Source: Alphaproteobacteria bacterium UBA7691
GTDB taxonomy: Bacteria; Pseudomonadota; Alphaproteobacteria; Ferrovibrionales; Ferrovibrionaceae
Direction: 5' to 3'
Assembly: GCA_002482765.1 (NCBI GenBank)
Contig: DLGP01000071.1
Coordinates: 87,077-151,076 of the forward strand
Length of the DNA stretch: 64,000 bases
The notes under the pieces were generated by a model, which ran no database searches, was not told the DNA's origin, and worked only from the letters and a program-made list of their open reading frames with translations. The position numbers were made by a program, and so were the translations under genes. This document shows positions 42,625 through 51,400 of the stretch, piece by piece. The first letter of the stretch is position 1. The number at the start of each line of letters is the position of its first letter.

Positions 42625-43093
42625 TGCTGCGGATACCACGCGCCTGACCATCACGCCGGTGGTGAATGGCGTGTTGCGCGAGATCGAGATTGAGCCGCGC
42701 GAATTGTTGGTGGATGTGCTGCGGCGCCAGCTGGGCCTGACCGGCACAAAACGCTCCTGCGATGTGGAAGTATGTGGTGCCTGCACCGTGCTGATCGACG
42801 GCCTGCCGGCCAGTTCCTGCACCACGCTGGCTGCCGATGCCGATGGGCGCGACGTGCTGACCATTGAGGGCGTGGCGGCGGATGGTCAGCTTGATCGTAT
42901 CCAGCGCGCTTTTGTGGAGCATGGCGCCTTGCAATGCGGCTTCTGCACGCCGGGTTTTGTGCTGGCGGTGCGCGCCCTGCTGGCGCTGCATCCAAAACCC
43001 GACCACGCCACCATCACGCATTTCCTGCGCGGCAATATCTGCCGCTGCACCGGCTACGTGAAGATCATCGAAGCGGTGAAAAGCCTTGTATGA
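42617..43093 (+). CDS. Molybdenum hydroxylase 2Fe-2S small subunit
   Basis: This 158-residue protein has two 2Fe-2S clusters: the plant-type site CDVEVCGACTVLIDG with a fourth cysteine in ASSC, and the alpha-helical site CGFCTPGF with NICRCTGY. With the genes at 39011 and 41749 it completes an L-M-S heterotrimer. The following LLM gene starts 8 bases before its stop. Confidence 0.95.
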   Translation: MHDAADTTRLTITPVVNGVLREIEIEPRELLVDVLRRQLGLTGTKRSCDVEVCGACTVLIDGLPASSCTTLAADADGRDVLTIEGVAADGQLDRIQRAFVEHGALQCGFCTPGFVLAVRALLALHPKPDHATITHFLRGNICRCTGYVKIIEAVKSLV

Positions 43094-44063
43094 CCTGAGC
43101 ATCAGTTCCGATGGCCGCGATCCGGCCGCAGCCTTCCTGGCCAAGCTGGCGGCTGGCAGCAAGGCCGGGCGCCGCCGTATATGGATTGCCAATCATCTGT
43201 TCCAGCGCGATCCGATCGCGCTGGCCGGCGCAGCATTGGCTGCTGATGCCAATATCGATGTGGCGTTGATGGCGATGAGCCCGTTCACGCTACATCCGGT
43301 GCAATTGGCCATGAGCGTGGCAACGCTGGCGGAATTTTATCCCGGTCGCGTGGCACTTTGTCTTGGCGTCGGCGCGCCGGCCGATCTGGCCTCGGTGGCG
43401 GTGACGGCAGACAAGCCGCTCGGCCCGATGCGCGAGGCGATCCGTATCACCCGCGCCGTGTTGGCCGGCGAGACCGTGAAATTCGAGGGCCAGAGCTTCA
43501 CCGTACGCCAGCGCCGCCTGGTCAACCCGGCAGCGGATGTGCCGATCATCCTGGCGGCTTCCGGGCCGAAGATGCTGGAAATGGCCGGCGCCGAAGCCGA
43601 TGGTGTGCTGATCTCGGCTGCCACGTCGGTGGAATTTGTGCGCTGGTGCCTGGCGCATGTGGCAGAGGGTGCCAAAGGCCGCGCCGTGCGCCGCATCGGT
43701 CTGGTTTATGGCGCTGTGGCCGATGAAGCGGCAAGCGCGCATCAGCGCCTGCGCCGCATGCTGGCCATCACCCTGCGCGGCGCGCATCACAAGCAGAATC
43801 TGGAACTGGCCGGCAACAAGCTGGACCAGGCGGCCCTGGCGGCGGCGGTGGCCGCCGAGGATTGGCCGGCAGCCTTCGGGCTGATTTCCGACCGGATTGT
43901 GGCGACCCACGCCGCAAGCGGCACGCCGTCCGATGTGGCGGCGCGCTTCTCCGCCTATCGCTCAGCCGGGCTCGACGAGCTGGTGCTGAGCGGCGTAACC
44001 GACAGCCAGCAACTTACAGGCCTTATCGATGCGGCGGGCCTGGCCGCGAAGGGGGAATCATGA
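43086..44063 (+). CDS. LLM-class (F420- or FMN-dependent) oxidoreductase, type 2 paralogue
   Basis: This 325-residue luciferase-like enzyme is colinear with the one at 29778: IWIANHLFQRDPIALAG, DVALMAMSPFTLHPVQLA, AEFYPGRVALCLGVGAPADL, VPIILAASGPKMLEMAG and ADGVLISAATSVEFVRW. The only suitable start is a TTG overlapping the end of the Fe-S subunit gene; no in-frame ATG gives the conserved N-terminus. The stop overlaps the ATG of the next LLM gene. F420 or FMN use is undecided; the flavin reductase at 45078 favours FMN for at least one of the two. Confidence 0.86.
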   Translation: MYDLSISSDGRDPAAAFLAKLAAGSKAGRRRIWIANHLFQRDPIALAGAALAADANIDVALMAMSPFTLHPVQLAMSVATLAEFYPGRVALCLGVGAPADLASVAVTADKPLGPMREAIRITRAVLAGETVKFEGQSFTVRQRRLVNPAADVPIILAASGPKMLEMAGAEADGVLISAATSVEFVRWCLAHVAEGAKGRAVRRIGLVYGAVADEAASAHQRLRRMLAITLRGAHHKQNLELAGNKLDQAALAAAVAAEDWPAAFGLISDRIVATHAASGTPSDVAARFSAYRSAGLDELVLSGVTDSQQLTGLIDAAGLAAKGES

Positions 44064-45064
44064 AGTTCAGTATCTGCCTGCCCACCGGCTTCGAGGGCGT
44101 GATGTATCCGATCCCGTTCGTCAAGCCGGAGGATTTTGTCCGCCTTGGTGTGATGTGCGAAAAGCTCGGCTATGATTCGGTCTGGGGCAATGATCACATC
44201 ACCACGCAGAAATATGTCGCCGAGCTGTTCCCCAACACGCCGCCGAATTTCTACGAACCGCTGATCACGCTGACCGCTATCGGCGCCGCCACCACCAAGC
44301 TGCGTCTCGGCACTGCCTTGCTGGTGCTGCCGATGCGCGATCCGGTCTATCTCGCCAAGCAGCTCACCACGCTGGATCAGCTCACCAATGGCCGTTTTGT
44401 CATGGCGGTTGGTCTCGGCGCCTATCGTGAGGAATTCGCTGCCTGGAATTCGCGCCTCGCCTCGGCGCGGCGTGGCGATATGCTGGATGAAGGCATCGAG
44501 GCTTTGCTCAAGCTGCTTTACGAAAAGAGCGCCAGCCATGAAGGCAAGTTTTATGCCTTCAAGGATGTGGAGATGTTCCCGAAGGCCAAGCAGGATCCGT
44601 TCCCGCTGTTTATCGGCGGCCATAATATCGAGGCGGTGGAACGTGCTGCCCGCATCGGCCATGGCTGGCTGCCGGGCTGGCGCCCGCTCAGCGAAATGAA
44701 GGAACGGATCGAATTGCTGCGCCGTCGCACGGCGGAAAACGGCCGTGATCCGATGAGCGTGGAAGTGGCGCCGCAATTCTCCTTCACCATCGCCAAGACC
44801 ATGGAAGAAGCCGAACGCATCTACATGGAAAGCGGCCTGGTGGCGCATCGCAAGTCGCTGGCCTATACCGGCCGCGATCTGAGCCAGCAGGTGGTGGCCA
44901 ATCTGGTCGGCTCGGCTGATGTGATCCTGGAAAAGATCGCCTATCTGAAATCCATCGGGGTTGACCATTGCTCGGCCCTGATGATCCCGGCCGACAATAT
45001 GAGCGAGTTCGAGGACCAGGTGCAGTGGTTCGCCGAAGACGTCATGCGCCGCGTGCCGGCCTGA
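44060..45064 (+). CDS. LLM-class (F420- or FMN-dependent) oxidoreductase, type 1 paralogue
   Basis: This 334-residue luciferase-like enzyme is paralogous to 27473-28486, with CEKLGYDSVWGNDHITTQKY, LRLGTALLVLPMRDPVYLAK, NGRFVMAVGLGAYREEFAAW and FPLFIGGHNIEAVERAARIG. The ATG at 44060 has GGGGGA just upstream; a longer in-frame extension lies inside the preceding gene. It overlaps that gene by 4 bases. Confidence 0.88.
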   Translation: MKFSICLPTGFEGVMYPIPFVKPEDFVRLGVMCEKLGYDSVWGNDHITTQKYVAELFPNTPPNFYEPLITLTAIGAATTKLRLGTALLVLPMRDPVYLAKQLTTLDQLTNGRFVMAVGLGAYREEFAAWNSRLASARRGDMLDEGIEALLKLLYEKSASHEGKFYAFKDVEMFPKAKQDPFPLFIGGHNIEAVERAARIGHGWLPGWRPLSEMKERIELLRRRTAENGRDPMSVEVAPQFSFTIAKTMEEAERIYMESGLVAHRKSLAYTGRDLSQQVVANLVGSADVILEKIAYLKSIGVDHCSALMIPADNMSEFEDQVQWFAEDVMRRVPA

Positions 45065-45077
45065 GACGGGGCGGGCC

Positions 45078-45719
45078 GTGACGATGACCGATGCTGGGAC
45101 CGATGCTGGCCTCTATCAGCGGCTCAGCCTTGACGGGCTGAACCGGCAGGAGCGCTACAAGCTGCTGACCGGCAGTGTCATCCCGCGGCCCATCGCCCTG
45201 GTGACCACGCTGAACCAGGATGGCAGTGTCAATGCCGCGCCGTTCAGCCAGTTCATCATTGTGGCCGCCGATCCCGGCTTGCTCGGCTTTTCGGTTGGTC
45301 CACCACCCAAGGGGACCAAGCCCGAGAGTGAGAAGGATACATTGCGCAACATCCGCCGCAGCGGCGAATTTGTCATCAACACGGTGTCGGAAAATCTGGC
45401 CGAGGCGGTGCAGCTTTGTGCCGATATCGAGGAAAGCGGCATCAGCGAGTTGCAGCAAGCCGGGCTCACTGCCCTGCCGTCGCTGCATGTGGCGCCGCCG
45501 CGCGTGGCCGAATGCGCGATCCAGTTTGAATGCCGGCTGGAACAGATCATCGCCATTGGTGATGCGCCGAATCATCTGGTGGTGGGCCGTGTGATGCAGA
45601 TGCATGCCCGCCATGGCCTGATCGACGAGAAATACCATGTGGATTCCGCCGCCATCGCTGCGCTTGGGCGCATCGGCGGCCGCAATTACTGCCGCGTCAG
45701 AGAGTTTATCGCGGTGTGA
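45078..45719 (+). CDS. Flavin reductase-like (FMN-binding split barrel) protein
   Basis: This 213-residue protein carries the flavin reductase domain: LLTGSVIPRPIALVTTLNQD, VNAAPFSQFIIVAADPGLLG, then TLRNIRRSGEFVINTVSENL and HLVVGRVMQMHA. Such proteins supply FMNH2 to two-component monooxygenases or bind flavin themselves. It starts with GTG 13 bases after the LLM type 1 gene, so the LLM pair and this reductase may form an FMN-dependent monooxygenase system. The alternative is a purely F420-dependent LLM pair, with this protein serving another role. Confidence 0.88.
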   Translation: MTMTDAGTDAGLYQRLSLDGLNRQERYKLLTGSVIPRPIALVTTLNQDGSVNAAPFSQFIIVAADPGLLGFSVGPPPKGTKPESEKDTLRNIRRSGEFVINTVSENLAEAVQLCADIEESGISELQQAGLTALPSLHVAPPRVAECAIQFECRLEQIIAIGDAPNHLVVGRVMQMHARHGLIDEKYHVDSAAIAALGRIGGRNYCRVREFIAV

Positions 45720-45767
45720 GGCACGCCCCGGCCCCGCAGCGCCAATTCCAGGAAGCAGAGAAGAGAC

Positions 45768-47867
45768 ATGTCCATCAGTCGCAGCAAGCAAGAGGCCCGT
45801 ATCGCCGTTGATATCGGCGGTACCTTCACCGATATCGTGCTGGAGCGGGGCGGCCAGCGTTGGACCGGCAAGGTGCTCACCACACCGCAGCGGCCGGCCG
45901 AAGGTTTCATGATCGCGATCCGCCATATCCTGGCCGATACCGGCCTGGCGCCGGGCGAGATTGCCGGGATCATTCACGGCACCACGTTAGGCACCAATGC
46001 GCTGATCGAGCGCAAGGGCGCGCGCACCGCGTTTCTCACCACCGGCGGTTTCCGCGACATCCTGGAGATCGGCTACGAGAACCGCTTCGACCAGTATGAT
46101 CTGATGATCGAGAAGCCGGCACCACTGGTGCCGCGCGATCTGCGCTTCACTGTGCCAGAGCGTGTTGATGCCAGCGGCAAGGTGATCCTGCCGCTGGATG
46201 AGGCGGCATTGCGCGCCCTGGTGCCGGTGTTGCGTGAACGCGGCGTCAAAAGCCTGGCCATCGGTTTCCTGCAAGCCTTCACCAATCCGGTGCATGAAGA
46301 GCGCGCACGCGCCATCCTGCAACGGGAAATGCCGGAATTGTTCATCACCCTGGCGGCCGAGGTCTGCCCGGAGATTCGGGAATATGACCGCTTCTCCACC
46401 GCCTGCGCCAATGCCTATATCCGCCCGATCATGCAGACCTACCTGGATGACCTGGAGCGGCAGCTCAAGGCCGGCGGCTTTGCCTGCCCGATTTTCTTGA
46501 TCACATCCAGCGGCGCCATGACCAGCGTGGAAGTGTCGAAACAATTCCCGGTGCGGCTGGTTGAATCCGGCCCGGCCGGCGGCGCCCTGCTGGCAGCCCA
46601 GGTGGCGCAGGAATGCGGCCTGGATCGGGTGTTGTCGTTTGATATGGGCGGCACCACGGCGAAAATCTGCTTCATCGACAAGGGCCAGCCGCAAACCTCG
46701 CGCAGCTTCGAGGTTGGCCGCGTCTACCGCTTCACCAAGGGCAGTGGCCTGCCGTTGCGCATTCCGGTGATCGAGATGATCGAGATCGGCGCCGGCGGCG
46801 GCTCCATCGCCCGGGTCAACCAGCTTGGCGTGCTCACCGTCGGCCCGGATAGCGCCGGCTCCGAGCCCGGCCCGGTCTGCTATGGCCGTGGCGGCAGTGA
46901 ACCGACCGTAACCGATGGTGATTTCATCACCGGGCGGATTGACGCCGAGCGTTTTGCCCGTGGCGCCTTTTCGCTGGATGCCGGCAAAGCCAAGGCGGCA
47001 TTGGCGGCATTCGGCAAGCAACTTGATCTGAATGCCGAGCAGGCCGGCCTGGCGATCAGCGAAACGATTGAAGAGACCATGGCCAATGCCGCCCGCGTGC
47101 ATGCCATCGAAGGCGGCCGCGATGTTGCCGCCTATACCATGGTGGCATTCGGCGGTGCCGCGCCGCTGCATGCCGTGTCGGTGGCCAAGCGGCTCGGTAT
47201 CCGCCGCATCATCGTGCCAAGCGCTGCCGGTGTTGGTTCGGCGGTTGGTTTCCTGCAAGCGCCGATTGCTTTTGATTTGACGCAGAGCTGGTATCAGCGC
47301 ACAAACACGCTCGATTATGCTGCCGCCAATGCCCGGCTGGATGGCATGCGGCAACAGGCCGCCGGCCTGATCCGTTCGGCCACCGATGTGCCACTGGTCG
47401 AGCGCGGCTCGGTGCTGATGCGTTATGTCGGCCAGGGCCATGAGATCGAAGTGCAATTGCCGCCTCGCGCCCTTACTGCCGAGGATGGCGGCCATCTGCA
47501 TGACCTGTTCGTTGCCGCCTATGTGGCGCTGTATGGCCGTTCAATCCCGGGCCTTGAATCCGAAGTGCTGAGCTGGTCGCTGCGGCTTGGCACCAAGCCG
47601 GTGCCGGTGGCGCGGCTGAAGGAAGCGCCCGCCGATGGCCCGGCCCTGCCGCCGCAATTGCGCCGCAGCTGGACCGATCCGCAAACCGGCCTGCCCGGCG
47701 AGCTTGGCATCAGCGACCGCCAGACGCTTGGCAGCGGCGGCAAGCTATACGGCCCGGCAGCCGTGGTGGAAAGCGAAACCACCACCATCGTGCTGGAGGG
47801 TTATGTTTTGAGCGTGAATGAGGGCGGTTATCTGATGATCGACCGCATTGAGGAGAACCAGGCATGA
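45768..47867 (+). CDS. hyuA: Hydantoinase/oxoprolinase family protein, HyuA-type subunit (copy 2)
   Basis: This 699-residue paralogue of 23632-25716 has motifs in the same order: VDIGGTFTDIVLERGGQ, RLVESGPAGGALLAAQVAQE, SFDMGGTTAKICFIDKGQ, IEIGAGGGSIARVNQLGVL and VVESETTTIVLEGYV. It overlaps hyuB copy 2 by 4 bases. Two HyuAB pairs suggest either two successive ring-opening steps or two substrates. The substrate is not identifiable by eye. Confidence 0.92.
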   Translation: MSISRSKQEARIAVDIGGTFTDIVLERGGQRWTGKVLTTPQRPAEGFMIAIRHILADTGLAPGEIAGIIHGTTLGTNALIERKGARTAFLTTGGFRDILEIGYENRFDQYDLMIEKPAPLVPRDLRFTVPERVDASGKVILPLDEAALRALVPVLRERGVKSLAIGFLQAFTNPVHEERARAILQREMPELFITLAAEVCPEIREYDRFSTACANAYIRPIMQTYLDDLERQLKAGGFACPIFLITSSGAMTSVEVSKQFPVRLVESGPAGGALLAAQVAQECGLDRVLSFDMGGTTAKICFIDKGQPQTSRSFEVGRVYRFTKGSGLPLRIPVIEMIEIGAGGGSIARVNQLGVLTVGPDSAGSEPGPVCYGRGGSEPTVTDGDFITGRIDAERFARGAFSLDAGKAKAALAAFGKQLDLNAEQAGLAISETIEETMANAARVHAIEGGRDVAAYTMVAFGGAAPLHAVSVAKRLGIRRIIVPSAAGVGSAVGFLQAPIAFDLTQSWYQRTNTLDYAAANARLDGMRQQAAGLIRSATDVPLVERGSVLMRYVGQGHEIEVQLPPRALTAEDGGHLHDLFVAAYVALYGRSIPGLESEVLSWSLRLGTKPVPVARLKEAPADGPALPPQLRRSWTDPQTGLPGELGISDRQTLGSGGKLYGPAAVVESETTTIVLEGYVLSVNEGGYLMIDRIEENQA

Positions 47868-49519
47868 GCAGCGCCGTTGGCACTAACAATGTGATGTCCG
47901 GCATCCGCCGCCAGTTGATGTGGAACCGGCTGATCTCGGTGGTGGAGGAATTGGCGCAGACGCTGATCCGCACTGCGTTTTCCACCTCCACCCGCGAAGC
48001 CGGCGATCTGGCGGCCGGCGTGTTCAGCCCGGATGGCCGCATGATGGCGCAGGCCATCACCGGCACACCCGGCCATATCAATTCCATGGCCATGGCGGTG
48101 GGGCATTTCATCAAGGAATACCCGGTCAACACCATGCAGCCGGGTGATGTGTTCATCACCAACGATCCCTGGCTCGCCAGCGGCCATCTCAACGATTTCA
48201 CCGTTGTCTCGCCGGCGCATCTCGATGGCCGCGTGGTGGCGATGTTTGCCGCCACGGTGCATGTGGTGGATATCGGCGGCCTGGGGGTTGGCACCGAGGC
48301 GCGCGATGTGCACCAGGAGGGGCTGTATGTGCCGATCATGCCGCTGGCGCGCGCTGGCCGCATTGACGAAACCCTGCTGCGCATGATCCGCGCCAATGTG
48401 CGCGAACCGATGCAGGTGGAAGGCGATCTGCATTCGCTGATCGTCAGCAACCAGGGCGGCATCGACCGGCTGCTGGAAATGATGCACGAATTCGGCCAGA
48501 CCGACCTTGGCGAACTGGCCGATTATATCTTCACCACCTCGCGCCAGGCGATGCTGAAGGCGATCCGCGAATTGCCGCGCGGCCGCTATGAAAACCGCAT
48601 GACCATCGACGGCTTCGACAATCCGGTGGATATCGTGGTGGCCGCCACCATCGAGGATGATCGTATCCTGATCGATTTCGATGGCACGTCGTCGCTGTCG
48701 CAGGCCGGCATCAATGTGCCGAAATGCTATACCGATGCCTATACCAGCTTCGGCGTGCGCTGTGTCGTCGGGCCGCGTATCCCCAATAATGCCGGCTCGC
48801 TGGAACTGGTGCAGGTGGTGGCGCCGGAAGGCTGCATCCTCAACGCGCCCTATCCAGCGCCGGTGGCGGCGCGCCATATGATCGGCCAGATGCTGCCGGA
48901 TGCCGTGCTGGGGTGTCTGTTCCAGGCCGCACCGGAGCGCGTGCCGGCGGAAGGGGCTTCCTGCCTGTGGAATATCCGTGTTGCCGGTGGCCCGGAAACC
49001 GCTGGCCTGGCGCCGGAATTGCGCCGCAACAGCCGCCGCTTCGCCATCACCACTTTCAATGCCGGCGGCGCCGGGGCGCGGCCGATATCGGATGGCCTCT
49101 CGGCCACATCCTTTCCGGCCGGCGTGCGGAATGTGCCGCTTGAAATTGTTGAAACCATGACCCCGCTGGTATTCTGGCGCAAGGAGCTGCGCGAGAATTC
49201 CGGCGGCGCCGGCAAATGGCGCGGTGGCGATGGCCAGATCATCGAACTGGCGCATGCTGCCGGCGAGCCGTTTATGCTCAACGCCACTTTTGAGCGGGTG
49301 GACAATCCGGCGCGTGGCCGTGCCGGTGGTGCGCCGGGTGCAGCCGGTGTGGTGCGGCTGGCTTCGGGGCCGAAGCTGAAAGCCAAGGGGCGCCAGATGG
49401 TGCCGGCGGGTGATCGGCTGATTGTTGAGATGCCGGGCGGCGGCGGTTATGGCCAGGTTGCCGAACGCACGCCAGAGATGCGCCAGCGCGACAAGGCCGA
49501 GGGCCGCCTCGGCACCTGA
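47864..49519 (+). CDS. hyuB: Hydantoinase/oxoprolinase family protein, HyuB-type subunit (copy 2)
   Basis: This 551-residue paralogue of 25713-27443 shows LISVVEELAQTLIRTAFSTS, ITGTPGHINSMAMAVGHFI, GDVFITNDPWLASGHLNDFT, PVAARHMIGQMLPDAVLGCL and a C-terminal GDRLIVEMPGGGGYG. It is the last gene of the catabolic cluster; the next gene is the housekeeping edd, 57 bases on. Confidence 0.92.
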   Translation: MSSAVGTNNVMSGIRRQLMWNRLISVVEELAQTLIRTAFSTSTREAGDLAAGVFSPDGRMMAQAITGTPGHINSMAMAVGHFIKEYPVNTMQPGDVFITNDPWLASGHLNDFTVVSPAHLDGRVVAMFAATVHVVDIGGLGVGTEARDVHQEGLYVPIMPLARAGRIDETLLRMIRANVREPMQVEGDLHSLIVSNQGGIDRLLEMMHEFGQTDLGELADYIFTTSRQAMLKAIRELPRGRYENRMTIDGFDNPVDIVVAATIEDDRILIDFDGTSSLSQAGINVPKCYTDAYTSFGVRCVVGPRIPNNAGSLELVQVVAPEGCILNAPYPAPVAARHMIGQMLPDAVLGCLFQAAPERVPAEGASCLWNIRVAGGPETAGLAPELRRNSRRFAITTFNAGGAGARPISDGLSATSFPAGVRNVPLEIVETMTPLVFWRKELRENSGGAGKWRGGDGQIIELAHAAGEPFMLNATFERVDNPARGRAGGAPGAAGVVRLASGPKLKAKGRQMVPAGDRLIVEMPGGGGYGQVAERTPEMRQRDKAEGRLGT

Positions 49520-49576
49520 CCCAGCACGGCTTTTGCTATAGGATCGTTGCCCACAACCGATGTGGGAGGCGATCCG

Positions 49577-51400
49577 ATGGCTTTTGCTGGGCATGGAGAG
49601 GGAGCGCTGCATCCGGTGGTTTTTGAAGTCACCGAACGGATCCGGCAACGCAGCCGCGCTGGTCGGCAGGCTTATCTGGCGCAGATTGAGGCCGCCATCG
49701 CTGCCGGCCCGGCCCGGCCCCGGCTTGGCTGTGCCAATCTGGCACATGCCTTCGCGGCTTGTGACGATGCCGGCAAGGCCGGCCTGCGTGGCGATGCCGT
49801 GAGCATCGGCATTGTCACCGCCTATAACGACATGCTGTCGGCGCATCAGCCGCTGGAGCGTTTTCCGGCTTTGATCCGCGCCGCGGCGGCAGCGGCCGGC
49901 GCGGTGGCGCAGGTGGCGGGCGGTGTGCCGGCGATGTGCGATGGCATCACCCAGGGTGAGCCGGGCATGGAATTGTCGCTGTTCAGCCGCGATGTGATTG
50001 CGCTATCCACTGCCGTCGCGCTGTCGCATAACAGCTTCGATGCCGCGCTCTGCCTGGGTGTCTGCGACAAGATCGTGCCTGGCCTGTTGATCGGCGCCAG
50101 CCGTTTCGGCCATCTGCCTTGTCTCTTTGTGCCCGCCGGGCCGATGCCGTCCGGCCTGTCCAACACCGAGAAATCACGGCTGCGGCAATTGGCCGCCGAA
50201 GGCAAGCTGGATCGCGCCGGCCTGCTCGATGCCGAGGCGAAAGCCTATCACGCGCCGGGCACCTGCACCTTCTACGGCACCGCCAATTCAAACCAGATGC
50301 TGATGGAGATCATGGGCCTGCATCTGCCCGGCGCCAGTTTTGTCAACCCCAACACACCACTGCGTGATGCCCTGACCCAGGCGGCGGTGCAGCGCGTGGT
50401 GGCGCTGGCCGGCGCAGAAGCCTTGCCGCTGGGTCATCTGCTGGATGAGCGCAGCTATGTCAACGCCATTATCGGCCTGCTCGCCACCGGCGGTTCCACC
50501 AACCACACCCTGCATCTGCTGGCGATGGCGGCGGCCATCGGCATCACGCTGACCTGGCAGGATTTCAGCGATCTCTCTGCTGTGGTGCCGCTGCTGGCGC
50601 GCATCTACCCCAATGGCACAGCCGATGTGAATGCCTTCCAGGCCGCCGGCGGCATGCCGGTGCTGATCGGTTTCCTGCTTGATGCCGGCCTGCTGCATGA
50701 TGATGTGCAAACCGTGGCCGGCCCCGGCATGGCGCGTTATCGCCAGCGGCCATTGCTGGATGCTGCTGGCAAACTTGCCTGGCATGACATGGCAGCCATC
50801 AGCCTGGACCGCGATGTGTTGCGGCCGGTGGCTGAAGCCTTTGCCGCAGATGGCGGCCTCAAGCTGCTGGATGGCAATCTCGGCCGCGCTGTGATCAAGG
50901 TTTCGGCGGTCAAGCCGCAGCATCGTTTGGTGGAAGCGTCAGCGCGGATTTTTGAGGATCAGGCCGAATTCCAGGCCGCTTTTGCGCGCGGTGAACTGGA
51001 GCAGGATTTTATTGCCGTGCTGCGGTTCCAGGGGCCGCAGGCCAACGGCATGCCTGAATTGCACAAGCTGACGCCGCCGCTCGGCGTGCTACAGGATCGT
51101 GGCTATCATGTTGCATTGGTCACCGATGGCCGCATGTCGGGCGCATCAGGCAAGGTGCCGGCGGCAATCCATGTCACCCCGGAAGCCACTGCCGGCGGCA
51201 TGCTGGCACGGCTGCGCGATGGCGACAGGCTGCGCCTGGATGCGGAAACCGGCCAATTGGAGGTTTTGCTCACTGATGCCGAACTGGCTTCACGCCAGCC
51301 GGCTTCCTGCCCGCCATCGCCCGGTGGCACGGGCCGCGAAATGTTCGGCCTGTTTCGCCGTTCTGTCGGCAGTGCGGAAACTGGCGCCAGTATTTTTTAG
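49577..51400 (+). CDS. edd: Phosphogluconate dehydratase Edd (Entner-Doudoroff pathway)
   Basis: This 607-residue Fe-S dehydratase of the IlvD/Edd family converts 6-phosphogluconate to 2-keto-3-deoxy-6-phosphogluconate. Cluster and active-site stretches are [55 protein letters not shown] and [18 protein letters not shown]. The length matches Edd (about 600). GGGAGG before the ATG at 49577 fixes the start. It converges with the minus-strand metallo-hydrolase, overlapping it by 4 bases. No eda is seen next to it. Confidence 0.95.
   Translation: MAFAGHGEGALHPVVFEVTERIRQRSRAGRQAYLAQIEAAIAAGPARPRLGCANLAHAFAACDDAGKAGLRGDAVSIGIVTAYNDMLSAHQPLERFPALIRAAAAAAGAVAQVAGGVPAMCDGITQGEPGMELSLFSRDVIALSTAVALSHNSFDAALCLGVCDKIVPGLLIGASRFGHLPCLFVPAGPMPSGLSNTEKSRLRQLAAEGKLDRAGLLDAEAKAYHAPGTCTFYGTANSNQMLMEIMGLHLPGASFVNPNTPLRDALTQAAVQRVVALAGAEALPLGHLLDERSYVNAIIGLLATGGSTNHTLHLLAMAAAIGITLTWQDFSDLSAVVPLLARIYPNGTADVNAFQAAGGMPVLIGFLLDAGLLHDDVQTVAGPGMARYRQRPLLDAAGKLAWHDMAAISLDRDVLRPVAEAFAADGGLKLLDGNLGRAVIKVSAVKPQHRLVEASARIFEDQAEFQAAFARGELEQDFIAVLRFQGPQANGMPELHKLTPPLGVLQDRGYHVALVTDGRMSGASGKVPAAIHVTPEATAGGMLARLRDGDRLRLDAETGQLEVLLTDAELASRQPASCPPSPGGTGREMFGLFRRSVGSAETGASIF

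Noticed and set aside
39011..43093. Carbon monoxide dehydrogenase (coxLMS)
   Set aside because: The large-subunit loop reads AAFRSIGG, not the AYxCSFR of CO-oxidising enzymes, and no coxDEF maturation genes are present.
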